Of a stretch of 64,000 nucleotides of DNA, positions 53,958 to 64,000 are shown piece after piece. The notes beneath the pieces were generated by a model. The model did not search any database and had not been told where the DNA came from. It saw only the letters and a list, made by a program, of their open reading frames with translations. Numbering within the stretch: the stretch's first letter is position 1; each line of letters starts with the position of its first letter. The DNA is from Lunularia cruciata (Eukaryota > Streptophyta > Marchantiopsida > Lunulariales > Lunulariaceae): positions 60,260,911-60,324,910 of the forward strand of contig OX419760.1 of the NCBI GenBank assembly GCA_948567375.1. Reading direction: 5' to 3'. The translations under genes were made by a program, and so were the position numbers.

Positions 53958-56197
53958 ATGGTAGAAATTACAGCCAGCAATTGCAAGGATGGGCCAAAGC
54001 ATGAGGGGAAGAGAGGAGATCCCGCTCAATGGACGGAGGCGGATTGGAGAGTAGTGTTAGGAAGGGAAGCCGGAGAGGTAGGAGGTACCACCTTCTATTG
54101 GAAGTGTGATGCTTCAGAAGAAACAGCCAAAGTTAGGAAGTCGTTCAATCGACCCCGCATGAAGAATGAGTATAAGGTGGATAGCTATAGAGATCCTAAG
54201 CAGAGAGGAATTGTAAGCGCGATGATAGCCATGTTCAAGCAAGAGCAAACCACCTAGGTTACTATGCAACAAGCGGTGTTCTTTCCCCAAATGTTTGCGG
54301 GAGAGGCAGTAGATTGGGCGAAGTGCCTGCATTAGAGAGTGGGGCAGATGATTTCAGGGTAGAGAATGGATATACCACCACACTATTTTGTGCCATTTGC
54401 AATGCACTTTTATTTTGGGTTGAGCTTACTGACTTTGGAAGAGCAAAGTCAAATGAGGTCGCACTTTCATCCAGATTTGCGCAAGGAAGCTAATGAAGAT
54501 GAGCGATATTATATGGAGAGAGTGCGAGAGGTGGATAGGTACTACAAAGAGAATGGGAGAGAAAAGATCATAGCAATTGACCTTCCAAGGGCGAGGAAGA
54601 GGACCAAGCCTGAGAGTCGTATTGCGACTGTACAACCCCAGAAAGTTCCAAGGCTTAACCCGATAGCGGTGATGGTGAAGTCGAAGGAAGTCGTGCAGGA
54701 GGAAGAAGAATAATTGGAAGGAGAAACCAAATCAAAGGGAGGAGTGTCAGGCAAAGAAGAGGAGTTTATGCTATGAAGCAAAGAATCGAGTAGCAGCAGT
54801 GAAGGCGAGGCGGAAGTTCAGCAAGTGATACAGCCGATGAAAGATGTCAGAAAGCCAAGTCTTGAGGTTTCCATGCTGGAACGGTGCAGTAAGAAGAAAG
54901 AAGAAGATGTTGAAGCACAACCTCAAGCTGCCAAGCGTGATAATGTCCTAAGTGTATCGGCAGTGGGGCCCAGTAACCTTACTCAAAAGGAGAGAGAAAG
55001 TTCTGAGGAGGAAACTTTGAAGGTGCGAAGATCTTGACTTTGGAGCAAGGTACCAAGTATAGAAGAGTCAGAACTCAAAGTCCGAGCTGAGGATACAAGG
55101 AGCAAAGAAGTGGACTATTTGTCCAGAGTAGTATGCCCATTGTTGGCAATGTTGCAGCAGAAGAAGCTGGAGATGATAAGTGCCAAGCTCGACGTACCCG
55201 ATGAATTAGCGGTAGTAAAAGCCTAGAGTGCCGAAACTTTGTTGTTACGAAGTAAGCTGACAAGAATGGAGATGGAAGTCGAAGAACTTCGGGTTGAGGA
55301 GGTTCTTCGGAGTAAGCATTTGAGGTGACAAGGGAAGAGCTAGTCAAGAATCGTGAGGAAGTGAAGGAGATGACTGCGGGATTGAAGGGAGAACTCGCAA
55401 GAGTGCATGTCAAATTAATACACTCCAAGGCAATTGCTGCGGTGATGGAGCAAGAGTTGGAGAGCCTCAAGAAGAGTGCAGTAGAGAAAGATCAGGCCTG
55501 GCAATGAGAGTTGATGGAGCATAGTAGAGAAGAAGATTGTTTGAGAGGGTTGGTGCGTGAGGTAGAGGAACAACTCGTTGTACATCGAAAGGAGAAGGAA
55601 GCATTGAAAGCTAAGTTTGAAGATGAGCTTCAAATGTATCGTAGTGAATTGGAAGAAGAGAGGAAGAAGGAGAATTTTATGGTGATGGAAGAAACTAGTG
55701 AAGTAGAAGGTGTCATTAACAAAATTAAGGCCATGCTGAGTACAGAAGTGGAGTGTAAACTCGAAGAAGCGAGGCTGCACAAGTTAAAGTTGCTAGTGCA
55801 TGAAACGCGTAAGAGGAAGGCAAAGGACACCGAGTTGAATAATCTGTTAATCCGGCTACAAGATCGTGTAGATAGGAAGATGTTAGAGGTGGGGAACAAT
55901 GTGTGTCTCAGACTAGACCTGTTGAGTACAGAGTTAGCTAAACTTTGTAGTGAGGTAGAAGAAGTACAAAGACCCGAAGTTGCAAAAGTAGGAGTGCAGG
56001 TGTCTTTGGATTTGACATTTGACACTTTAGAGAAGAGTGGGTCAGAAGATAAAGTAGTAGAAAGGTTACCCAAGACCTCAATTGTAGATCAAAGTGGAGA
56101 ATTAGTAGAATTGGTAGAGGATGTAGGAGATATGAGACCCAAGGATAGGGTAGTCGTAAGTGAGGTTACTTCGGGTTTGAGTTTGAAAGTCGAATGA
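53958..56197 (+). pseudogene. Insertion I reading frame: N-terminal globular region and long coiled coil
   Basis: A broken frame of about 740 codons. The N-terminal part (ADWRVVLGREAGEVGG, NEYKVDSYRDPKQRGIVSAM, DIPPHYFVPFAMHFYFGL) matches element J's protein. The middle is charged. The C-terminal part (55,325-56,197) is Glu/Lys/Leu-rich with heptad character (EQLVVHRKEKEALKAKFEDEL). In-frame stops include TAG 54,255, and one frameshift occurs between 55,037 and 55,325. No zinc knuckle, protease or polymerase motif is visible. A structural Gag-like role is possible but unproven. Confidence 0.6.
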
Positions 56198-56890
56198 AGT
56201 AGACATTGGATCGGATTAGAAACAGAATCTAGATTTGAAGAGGCAGATATGAAGAGGTGCATTGTCATTTCGGATCTGCAGGTTAGAAGAGTTGTTGTAG
56301 AATGGTATTTTTGTTAGAACTGCCATTTGCTTTAGTATTTAAGGGAAGCATTTGTAGTCTTATGTTGTTCAGTGCTCATAAGTCTAAGAATAGATAAAGC
56401 AAAGTGTTGTGAAGCAGTGCTCGTCGCTTGAGCTTGATTTTGAGTATCAACTTTGCAATTGTGTTTGTGAGTGTTGGGAGAATTTTGAAGTGCAAGTTAG
56501 AGTGCTTGTTGGTTGTTAGATTCCGTAGCCTTGATCTTCATTCTATGTGTTTGATCCTGAGTGAAGTGCAATCAAAGCAATGCCTTGACAGATCTGAGAG
56601 GAATTGTAGTGTTGGTAGTATTTTGCATTTGTGAGTACAATGCAAAGTTGATGTGAAGCAATTTTGATCAAGGAAGTTGTGCCTTCAGTGGAGGGGTGGA
56701 ACACAATTTTGAGGCGAAGTCATTTTGCAGTGAAGTGTTGTTTTCAGGAGAGCTTGAATCATCACAATCAAGATTGTTTGGAAAGATTTGATGGAGTTGT
56801 GATTAAGGAGTGTGAATTCGTGACAAGACTACGAATCAGTGCTTGTACTCTCTTCTGGGTGTGGTTTCTACCTAAGAGATTAAAGACACA
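56198..56890 (+). other. 3' non-coding part of insertion I
   Basis: About 690 bp with no reading frame of note. It does not match the start of the element, so it is not an obvious second LTR. Confidence 0.45.
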
Positions 56891-56896
56891 ACCAAG

Positions 56897-58970
56897 AAGA
56901 ACTACATGTTACTGTTTGACTTTGTATTTGACCAATTCTGAATTGTATCTCTATGGGAACAAACTTTACTTACCTGATTACTGCAAAAGTGATATTTGCC
57001 GGGTTGTAACACCAAGCGTCATTCCATTCTGGTTGCTTGGTCAAGGAGCTAAGGTTACTCCCAATAGCCAGCCATTCTCTCTCATAGAGCTCCTCCATGA
57101 AGAACTTGGGATGCTCATACTCTACTACTTGAGCCCTTGAAAAGAAGGTAGTACCTTTAGCTTTGGTATCGTCAATCATCGACTCCTCATCTTGATACTC
57201 AGCCTAAGATAGCATATCTGCTACTCAATTATCCTTGTCTTCTATGTGTTGAAACTCAACATTCAAGGACTTGATGTATACTATCCACCTAAGCCTTGCA
57301 ATGTCAAGGGTATTACAATTTGTAATCATCCACAATAGTGGCAAACAATCCATCTCCACTATAACCGGCACACCAATCAGGTAATCCTTCTCAGATTTCA
57401 TCATTGTAACCACTCCACATAGCTCTTGTTTAACCTAAGGGGTAGACTCTTTGGCATTCACTCAGGACCTTTGCCCCAAAATGTATAGCGTATCGGTTCC
57501 CCTCTTCATCATCTTGCCCTATCTCAACCAATAGCTACAGGACTAGTATCAACTGTGAGTATTACGGGCTTGTTGTTCTCATAGCTGATCCACCGTAGTA
57601 TAGGTGGAGAGGACAGCAATTGTTTCAGCTTCTAAACTGCTTCTATGTGTCTCTCCTCCCACCTAAACTTTTGACCTTTCTGTAATAAACCATAGAGAAG
57701 ATCTGCTCCGTGGGCAAAGTGTGGAATCATACATGATAAAACACACAAGCTCCCAAGAATCTCCTTACTTCTGTTGGTGAGTTGCATGTGTCCTTCATTT
57801 GCTGAATTTCATTCACCTTGCTTGGATCAGGTTTGCAACCAAACCATCCACATAAATGCCCAACAATGACCACCTCTTCAACACCGAACTTGTATTTAGC
57901 ACCCAATAATGTCAAATGAACCTCCTCAAGCCATGATATGATCTGATCGCAGTCTGAAATGTGATCAGATACAAACTTGCAGCACCACTTCCTATCCAAA
58001 ACTTCATCCTTCTCTTCTTATATACACCCTTTAATTGGAATATCATCCATAAAAGTCATTGTCTTCTCCGGAATGAAATCCCTAAGAACCTTATTCATCC
58101 CGTTCATGATATGTGCAACAAAATTTGTAGCTCCTTGTGGCAATGTGCACATCCTCATCAATCCCAAGGGCATCCTCATTGTGGTAACATCTCTACTCCC
58201 TTCAGCAAGTTGGAATTGGTCATAACTAGAGATCTCCCAACAAATATATTGCTCTACCCGCAAATGCTTTCGCAAATTCTCCAACAATCGGCCCTATCTC
58301 CGTGTTTTTGACTGTCACTCGATTCACCGGTTGCATGTCATGAATGAACCTCAATGCTCCATTATTCTTAGGCACTATAAACCAGTGACTAGAATAAGGC
58401 GCAAATGACGGCTCTAGGATCTTTGCATCAATTTTCTCCTTCAAGAGATCCTTCAGTTTTGGCATGTAGGCTCTAAGTACCAGAATGGATCTCAAGTCCC
58501 AAGGTGCATGTGGAATCATAAAAATGATCATTGGAGCCACCACACTTGGATCTACACACCCAACTTCAGAAAGCTCAAAGGAGAAAGCTTTCCCATGCCG
58601 ACTCAACATTTCTTGAAACCTTTTCTCCTCTCTTGGTAGAAGAAAATCTGATGAACTAACCGTTAACTCCTTGAGTGTAGCTTCGGTGAACTTGCTACCT
58701 ATCTGATTTGGATCCCTTAAGCTCTTTTGCTTCTGAGCAAGTTGTACATGCTGATCAGAGTCACTTGGAAGAAGTTCAACCACAGCCCTGACCTTTTTCT
58801 CCACACTCTTGTATGTGGTTTCCACCCTAGCCTCAACCTCAAAACCAAAAAAGTACTTTATTGCTGAATAGAGCTCCCTTGAATATATTTCCACCACCTG
58901 ATCCTCATGCTTGTGCTCAGGCCCCATCCCTTTGAGCTCTCCTAGAGGATATTCCATCCCTATCTCCATA
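56897..58970 (-). pseudogene. Element G reverse transcriptase and RNase H
   Basis: RT fingers: 58,226-58,969 (PHAPWDLRSILV, LKEKIDAKILEPSFAPYSSHW, FIHDMQPVNRVTV). Palm: 58,018-58,287 (YDQFQLAEGSRDVTTMR, LPQGATNFVAHIMNGM, catalytic FMDD). Connection: 57,727-57,999 (VEEVVIVGHLCGWFGCKPDPSKV, FLGACVFY). RNase H end: 57,225-57,413 (IVEMDCLPLLWM, FQHIEDKDN). The post-RNase H linker continues to 56,970 and resumes left of insertion I. Stops and frameshifts throughout. Confidence 0.82.
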
Positions 58971-59778
58971 TAACCCCTGATATGGTGTCATTTTCATCAA
59001 TCAACCCCACTCTTTTTAGCTCTTTTTCTTATTCTTGCACAACTTTCCGCTCCCATTTGTGCAAATCTGCAAGCTGCATGTACACACTAAACCCACTCCA
59101 AGAAAATCTCAACACTCTTGTACATAAGGCACTTTCCCTTTGAAGCAAGAGCACCTTCCTTGACGTACCACCATATTCTCACCTTATAGTGGTACTTGGA
59201 GAAAATCCTTGAACTCCACCGTCACTTTTGGTAGAGAATCACTCCTCAAGTAATCCCGGTTGCGCACATAATTTGCATGTATAGTGAGGAATTGCACTGC
59301 TTTCTTTCCATCTTGGCTTCTGATCCAAGCATAGGCAGAACCATCATCAAGAACTTGGTCTCCATCCTCACCATCGTAATGAACGGTTGCCCAAGGATCA
59401 TTGGGTATGATGTAGTCTCTTGAGCAAAGAAATTTTTTTTGGTGACTACATCTCAGACCTTCACCCTCACATCTGGCCAGGCACCATAGAGCTCTTCCTT
59501 GGTGTTGTTTGCTGCCCTCATCACCCAACCATGCTCTGTGTCAATTGGCTATTTTCTTGCTTGTAGAGCTCCTTGGAAACAATGTTGATTTATGATCCAT
59601 GACCAATAAGAGCAGCCATGGGATCTATCATGCTATCAATCTTGACTAGGGTTTCAATGGTAGTTTTGGCCCAATGTCCTTTAGTATAGTGACAAAAGAT
59701 CCCACCATCATCACCCTCATCATCTACAAATTGGACTTTATGATTGTTGCAGCATCGAGCAAGTTCTAACTCTTCTTC
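58971..59778 (-). pseudogene. Element G protease region
   Basis: KIDSMIDPMAALIGHGS is followed by INIVSKELYKQEN (about 59,650-59,560). This is the aspartic-protease site in which this lineage has DHGS-type residues; here the catalytic Asp itself reads Gly. The domain continues at 59,184-59,528 (WATVHYDGEDG, VTVEFKDFLQVPL). It cannot be active. Confidence 0.6.
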
Positions 59779-61510
59779 TTATGTTACCATAGTATCAAGA
59801 GCGTTTGATAAAGCAACTTCTCCTGTCAACTGCCGCTTGCACTTGATGGTGTCTATGATGACATCATGAAACTCCTTCTTGCCAATCCCAAGGATCTCCC
59901 AAAGAGTAAACTCCACCTTAGCATTGAGTACTCTCTCTTTTAGTACTCCTTTTAGATTGGTCGCCACTTCAATATCAGATTGAAGCTTATAAGTAGGTGG
60001 TTTACCCTTCTCCTTCCCCTTTCCCTTCACTGATTTTTCAGAATCAGAAGGTAAGGTATCCTCCATGACCTCCTCCTGCAAAGGTACCACTCCTTGTCAT
60101 GGGAGAGCACTCTCTTGACGGAGTCTATCTCCTCTCAAGTTGAGTTGATCATGCCGCTTTTGAGTTGATCTCTCATCCCCAAGCTCTACGGCTTCTCTCC
60201 TTCTTTTCTCTTCAAGGAGACCTTCATGTTGGTTTCTTGCCATGTAGGCATGAACTGACATGGTATCCACCAGATCAGCCCATTGAGTGGCCTGCCTGAT
60301 TTCAGTAGCAACCCGTAGTAGTTCTCCTCTTGCGGTGTTCCCTTTTTGCAATGTATGTAAAGCACGCTCCACATGTTTCCCATCTCTACATGCTTCACAA
60401 ATCCTTCTTCTCCATCCCCTACTACTTGCACTCCATAGGCAGCGGCTTCAATTGATGTTGTAGCTTGTTGCGACAAGAAATCATCCAATAACTTCCACAT
60501 TCCTCCCTTCCTGAAGTTGGTTTTTAGAATTTCCTCCATGTCTTTCAACGCAATCTTCCCATCCTTCCAAAAAACCACTCCTTGCTGCAAAGTATCAGCA
60601 AAATCACCACACTCCTTCCTGGTGTGTTCAGTACCATCACACCAAATACACCTTTGTACATACCCTTGCTTTGTCCTCATTCTGGTCTCGGAACCACTTC
60701 CTTTCTCCTCCAACCTCACCAATTTGATTTGCAAATCTTGCATCCCTTTCACCAAATCATTTATGGTGGTTTTTTGTAAGGGAGTGGTGACAACTGGATT
60801 AGTGACAGCCGGTGCTATGGCAATAGGTATCACTGGCTGTCTTGGAGCCCTTGCAACCACCAGTGGTACTACTTTTGGTGTTACTACCACCTTTCCCCTA
60901 TGGTATTCACGCTTGGCAAGAATACTCATGGCTTCTGAGACCTTCTTCCAATCAGATGTCAATCCACTATCCTCAAATCCATCTTTGAGCAAGACCTCCA
61001 ACTCCCTTTGTAGCTTGCTATTTGCTGATTGAAGGAATAGCTCCACTTTGTCACTCTCTAGCGTGAGTTTCTCCATTCGAGACAATTGTGAATATTTATC
61101 TCTCAAACTCTTGAAATAGCTCAATTGCACTCAAGCCCTTTGCCGTGTTCACCCACTCCATGAATGAATTCTTGGTTACCCTATCTACATCCTTCAAGCA
61201 GTATTCCTCCTTTAGATGAAGAGAAAATCTCTCCCAACTACCTCCATGAGCTTGAATAATCTCCTTTACATGTACACAGAGCTCCGAGATAACCGCAAGC
61301 TCAAATGTAGTTATCATCTCACATTAAGGAACCTTGTTGAGCTCCATTTCCCTAGAGTAATACTTCAAGTACTTTGAAATGTTCCTCCCATCAAACTGAT
61401 CTAACTTCTAGACAACCAATTGCAAGGCTTTAGAAGCCAATGCCTCCTTACGTTCAGCAATTTGGTGTTGTTCCATATACAATGCAAATGCTTGAAACAT
61501 CTATGATGTA
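59779..61510 (-). pseudogene. Element G gag
   Basis: Gag start region near 61,500 (MFQAFALYMEQHQIAERKEA), LDQFDGRNISKYLKYYSREMEL near 61,400, then 61,096-61,317 and 60,186-61,130 with a CCHC knuckle CIWCDGTEHTRKEC (near 60,610-60,650). The rest (60,372-59,779) is a charged linker with KGKGKEKGK. At least three frame breaks. Confidence 0.75.
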
Positions 61511-61688
61511 GTCGAATTAAGCTATAATGTGGGTGCTTTTCTAGAGCTACTAGCACCTAGATCTCTTATACTCTTTTTTGATCTCCTGTCTATGTCCACC
61601 AACCACCTCCTTTCTAACTCTCCACTCCTAAAGTTTCACGTCAAGTTCACCAACTATTGTACTTTCTTTTCTCTCTCTAGGAACACAT
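61511..61688 (-). other. Element G upstream of gag, cut by J
   Basis: No PBS or LTR is visible before the start of element J at 61,689, so G's 5' end lies beyond J or was lost. Confidence 0.5.
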
Positions 61689-64000
61689 TGTGGTGCCCAC
61701 ATTTTTTGTTTTTTTCAAAATAAAGAAGAAGAAGTGTATAGAGAAGTCGGATTGCGCCTGTATGGCCAAAGAAGGCAAAGAAAAGAGTCTTTGTGATGAA
61801 ACCCAAAGTAAAGTGACTTTGGGTCATAAGGCAAAGTACTCGGAAATGCCTTGTCAGCAAACAACCCAAAGTAAAGTGTCTTCGTATCGGGGGGAGCTCA
61901 ACCCAAGGTGAAGACAGTCTAACGACCTTTTGTCGGGGTGAGAAATTCAAGAAGGGACCGTTCAAAAACCGGCAGCCCATATGCGCAAAGGTTGATTGAT
62001 AGTGACAGGTGCATGCAGGAGGTGTGATTTCTCAATAGAAACTTGAAGTGAAGAAAGACAAAGAAAGCGCAACTCTATAAAAATGGAACTTGCAACGCCA
62101 AAATGTCAAGTAATTTTCCTTCACCGTTGAGAAGTCATCTTGCAAGTGATCGTGGGAAGGGAAATAGAGTTGGAATCGCATTAGTGTGTAAGGGAGAAGT
62201 TGCGAGAGTGAAATCAAGAGATAGTGAGAAGGTAGAAGAGATGGGAAGAGGAAAGAATTCTGAATTCGCAGTAAGAAATCATGCAATTTGGAGGTTAGAT
62301 GTGATTGCTAGGATCAAAGTCTTGAGCCGACTTTGGATCACTTTCTTGGCATGGAACTAGAATGTGAGCTTTCCAAGTTTCATGATAGAAATCATCGAGA
62401 GCAAGTGTCTTGATGGACCCGAGGAGGAAGGGAAGAGAGGAAATCCGGCTCGCTAGACAGAGTCGGATTGGAGACTTGTACTTGGGAAGGAAGCAAGCTT
62501 GGAGCAGGGGGCCACGTTCTTGGGGAAGGGAGAGATAGCTCAAGAGACTCAGGAGGTGAGAGATGCATTCTTGTCAAAGCGGACAAAGAATGGGTACAAA
62601 GTTGAGAGCTACAAAGACCCTATGAAGAGAGGAATTGTGAGTGCGCTGATGACTATCCTGGAGCCGGAGAGAACCACGTATGTGATGAAACACCAAGCGG
62701 TGTTCTTTCACAAGTTATTTGCCAGAGAACTGATCAATTGGGTGAGGTGTTTCCATGGGAGGACAAGGGAAATGGTGTGGAATCTACGGGATAAATTGCC
62801 TCCACACTACATCGTCCCGTTTGTAGCGCATTTCTACCTCGGGCTAAATTTGCTGAACTCTGCAGAGCAAACTTGGATGGTATTGCACTTCCATCCTAAT
62901 TTGATAAAAGAGGTCGATGTCGAGGAGCAGCAATACATCTTGCAAATCAAGAGCACCGACGACTACTACACAAAGACAGGGAAGAACATGGAGATTGCAG
63001 TAAGTACCCAAAATACAAAGAAGAGAAGTCGGCAGGGCAAAGCCGAAGACACAAAGAAACCTCTGAAGACCAAGAGAGGCAACCCGAGGTGAGGTATGGT
63101 GGTGATCAAGTCGGAGGATGAAGACTTGGAAGGTGATGCCGAGCTCAAGACTGAAGACTCGGAACACAAGGAGGAGCCTGAGCTAACGCTACAGAGTGGA
63201 GATACGAGTAGCAATAGCGATGAAGGAGGAGAAATGACATCAGCGCTGGCGGCTAAAGAAGAAGAAGAAGGAGTGCAAGCAGAATTTGAAGCCGACAACA
63301 ACACACAGTTAGAAGACAAAGTAACTGTGCCCGAAGAGAAGAAGATCGCAGTACAAAGAGGAGTTTGCTTGAGATGCAAGGCAAAGTGGGAAGCAGGTCT
63401 GAGTATGGTGAAGGAAGAAGCACCTGAAAGCTCGGGAAGCGAGGCGTCTATTCCAATACGACGACTGCAAAGAAGAAGGCGAGTATTGGGAGAAGAAGAG
63501 GTAAAGAAGGAGATCACTCCACAGGTTGAAGTAGTTGCCAGTGATGGAGTAGAGTACCTGTGAGAAGTGCTGTGCCCATTGTTAGTAAAGCTAGAGTATA
63601 GGAAGAGGGAGATGCAGTCAACTTGTCCAGAGGTGAAGAATGTGTTGTGGGTATTAGCAAGACTAGAAGAAGAAAACTCGGAGTTGAAGAAGAGTATAAC
63701 CCGAGGTGAGGAGGAAAGAGAAGTACTGCGAGCGGAGGCAGTAGTGAGAAGTCAGGTAATTGAAGACCTGAAGAGAGAAGTAAATTATCGAGAGGATCTT
63801 GTGAAGAAGAGTGACATAGCAAGGGAGAGACAAGTAGCTGAGTATGAGATCTTGAAGCAGTAGTTTGCTGATTCAAGAGTAGAGGTTATCCATGCTATGG
63901 CAAGAGTAGCTTCAAAGGATCAAGAGCTCGATAGGGTGATGGAGAGTGTCGAGGAGAAGAAGCAACTGTGGCAGTGAGAGTTGGCAGCACGATATAGAGA
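61689..64000 (+). mobile_element. Element J: second copy of the coiled-coil element, runs off the window
   Basis: Begins TGTGGTGCCCACATTTTTTG, matching the start of insertion I over about 190 bp, then diverges with shared blocks. It also inserted in element G. The right end is outside the window, so a target repeat cannot be tested. Confidence 0.65.
62430..64000 (+). pseudogene. Element J coiled-coil reading frame
   Basis: One frame from about 62,430 to the window end, interrupted only by stops (TGA 63,090, TGA 63,561, TAG 63,861, TGA 63,975). Residues align with insertion I (NGYKVESYKDPMKRGIVSAL; LPPHYIVPFVAHFYLGLNLL). A Glu-rich acidic linker follows, then a coiled coil (RLEEENSELKKSITRGEEE, QVIEDLKREV). 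Both I and J have a TGA in the same context, after WQ and before EL (I at 55,505). No frameshift is seen here, so J is the better template for the family. Confidence 0.6.

Larger units (their letters stand above)
53220..56890 (+). mobile_element. Insertion I: unfamiliar element encoding a coiled-coil protein
   Basis: A plus-strand insertion interrupting element G, flanked by ACCAAG (53,214-53,219 and 56,891-56,896). It starts TGTGGTACCCACATTTTTTG and ends AAAGACACA. The first 190 bp closely match 61,689-61,880 (element J). No LTR pair, RT, transposase or terminal inverted repeat is seen, so the class is unknown. A non-autonomous LTR element that lost or never had pol is the simplest guess. 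Confidence 0.65.
51846..61688 (-). mobile_element. Ty3/gypsy element G, degenerate, interrupted by I
   Basis: Minus-strand gag, protease, RT, RNase H and integrase spread over 61,500 to 51,899, with the 3.7-kb element I inserted between RNase H and integrase (53,220-56,890). Its RT (PHAPWDLRSI, FMDD) and integrase (TAYNPEGNAKSEQGH) differ clearly from A, B, C and D. All domains are broken. The 5' end runs into element J at 61,689. Confidence 0.82.

Noticed and set aside
53220-56890. Non-LTR (LINE) assignment for insertion I
   Set aside because: No reverse transcriptase and no poly(A) tail at the 3' end are visible.

Overview
The window is a transposon-dense stretch of a land-plant nuclear genome. 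The evidence is several nested Ty3/gypsy and Ty1/copia LTR retrotransposons of plant type and a single-exon DUF247 gene, a plant-specific family. AT-rich, CG-poor, multiply nested repeats suit a large genome such as that of a gymnosperm or another non-flowering plant. The species call is an inference and is weak. No tRNA, rRNA, CRISPR or bacterial operon is visible. Almost everything outside the DUF247 gene is mobile DNA, mostly broken.

Layout. 1-12,361: plus-strand chromovirus A, interrupted at 3,543-11,344 by minus-strand gypsy element C. C is complete, with near-identical 679-bp LTRs and an uninterrupted 1,608-residue Gag-Pol. 12,362-18,280: minus-strand chromovirus B of the same family as A; A sits inside B's 3' LTR, giving a three-layer nest. 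18,285-19,945: a long dispersed repeat that recurs at 50,165-51,845. 20,110-25,504: two decayed copies of a non-LTR retrotransposon with a C2H2 finger, an RT and a candidate restriction-like endonuclease (R2-type plan). 26,933-28,789: the DUF247 gene, followed by tandemly duplicated non-coding DNA to about 30,860. 31,430-33,052: a decayed coiled-coil reading frame. 33,101-37,054: a decayed minus-strand copia element H.

37,163-49,003 is the most unusual part. Two copies (D, plus strand; E, minus strand) belong to a gypsy family whose polyprotein carries a cytosine-5 DNA methyltransferase domain between the protease and the reverse transcriptase. In D the polyprotein ends in a PHD finger after the integrase, where chromoviruses carry a chromodomain. 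E lies inside a solo chromovirus LTR (F), which itself splits D. E keeps gag, two zinc knuckles, protease and methyltransferase in one frame broken only by stop codons. D keeps methyltransferase, RT, RNase H, integrase and PHD, but is more decayed.

49,014-64,000: a copia PBS/LTR fragment; a long LTR-like repeat; minus-strand gypsy element G (about 51,850 to beyond 61,500); and two plus-strand insertions into G (I, 53,220-56,890; J, 61,689 to the window end) of an unfamiliar family encoding a long coiled-coil protein and no recognisable pol.

How the parts relate. The protein-coding elements encode their own copying machinery (Gag, protease, RT/RNase H, integrase). The methyltransferase/PHD family would in addition encode a DNA-methylation writer and a chromatin reader. 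Only C looks potentially complete; the DUF247 gene is the only clear host gene.
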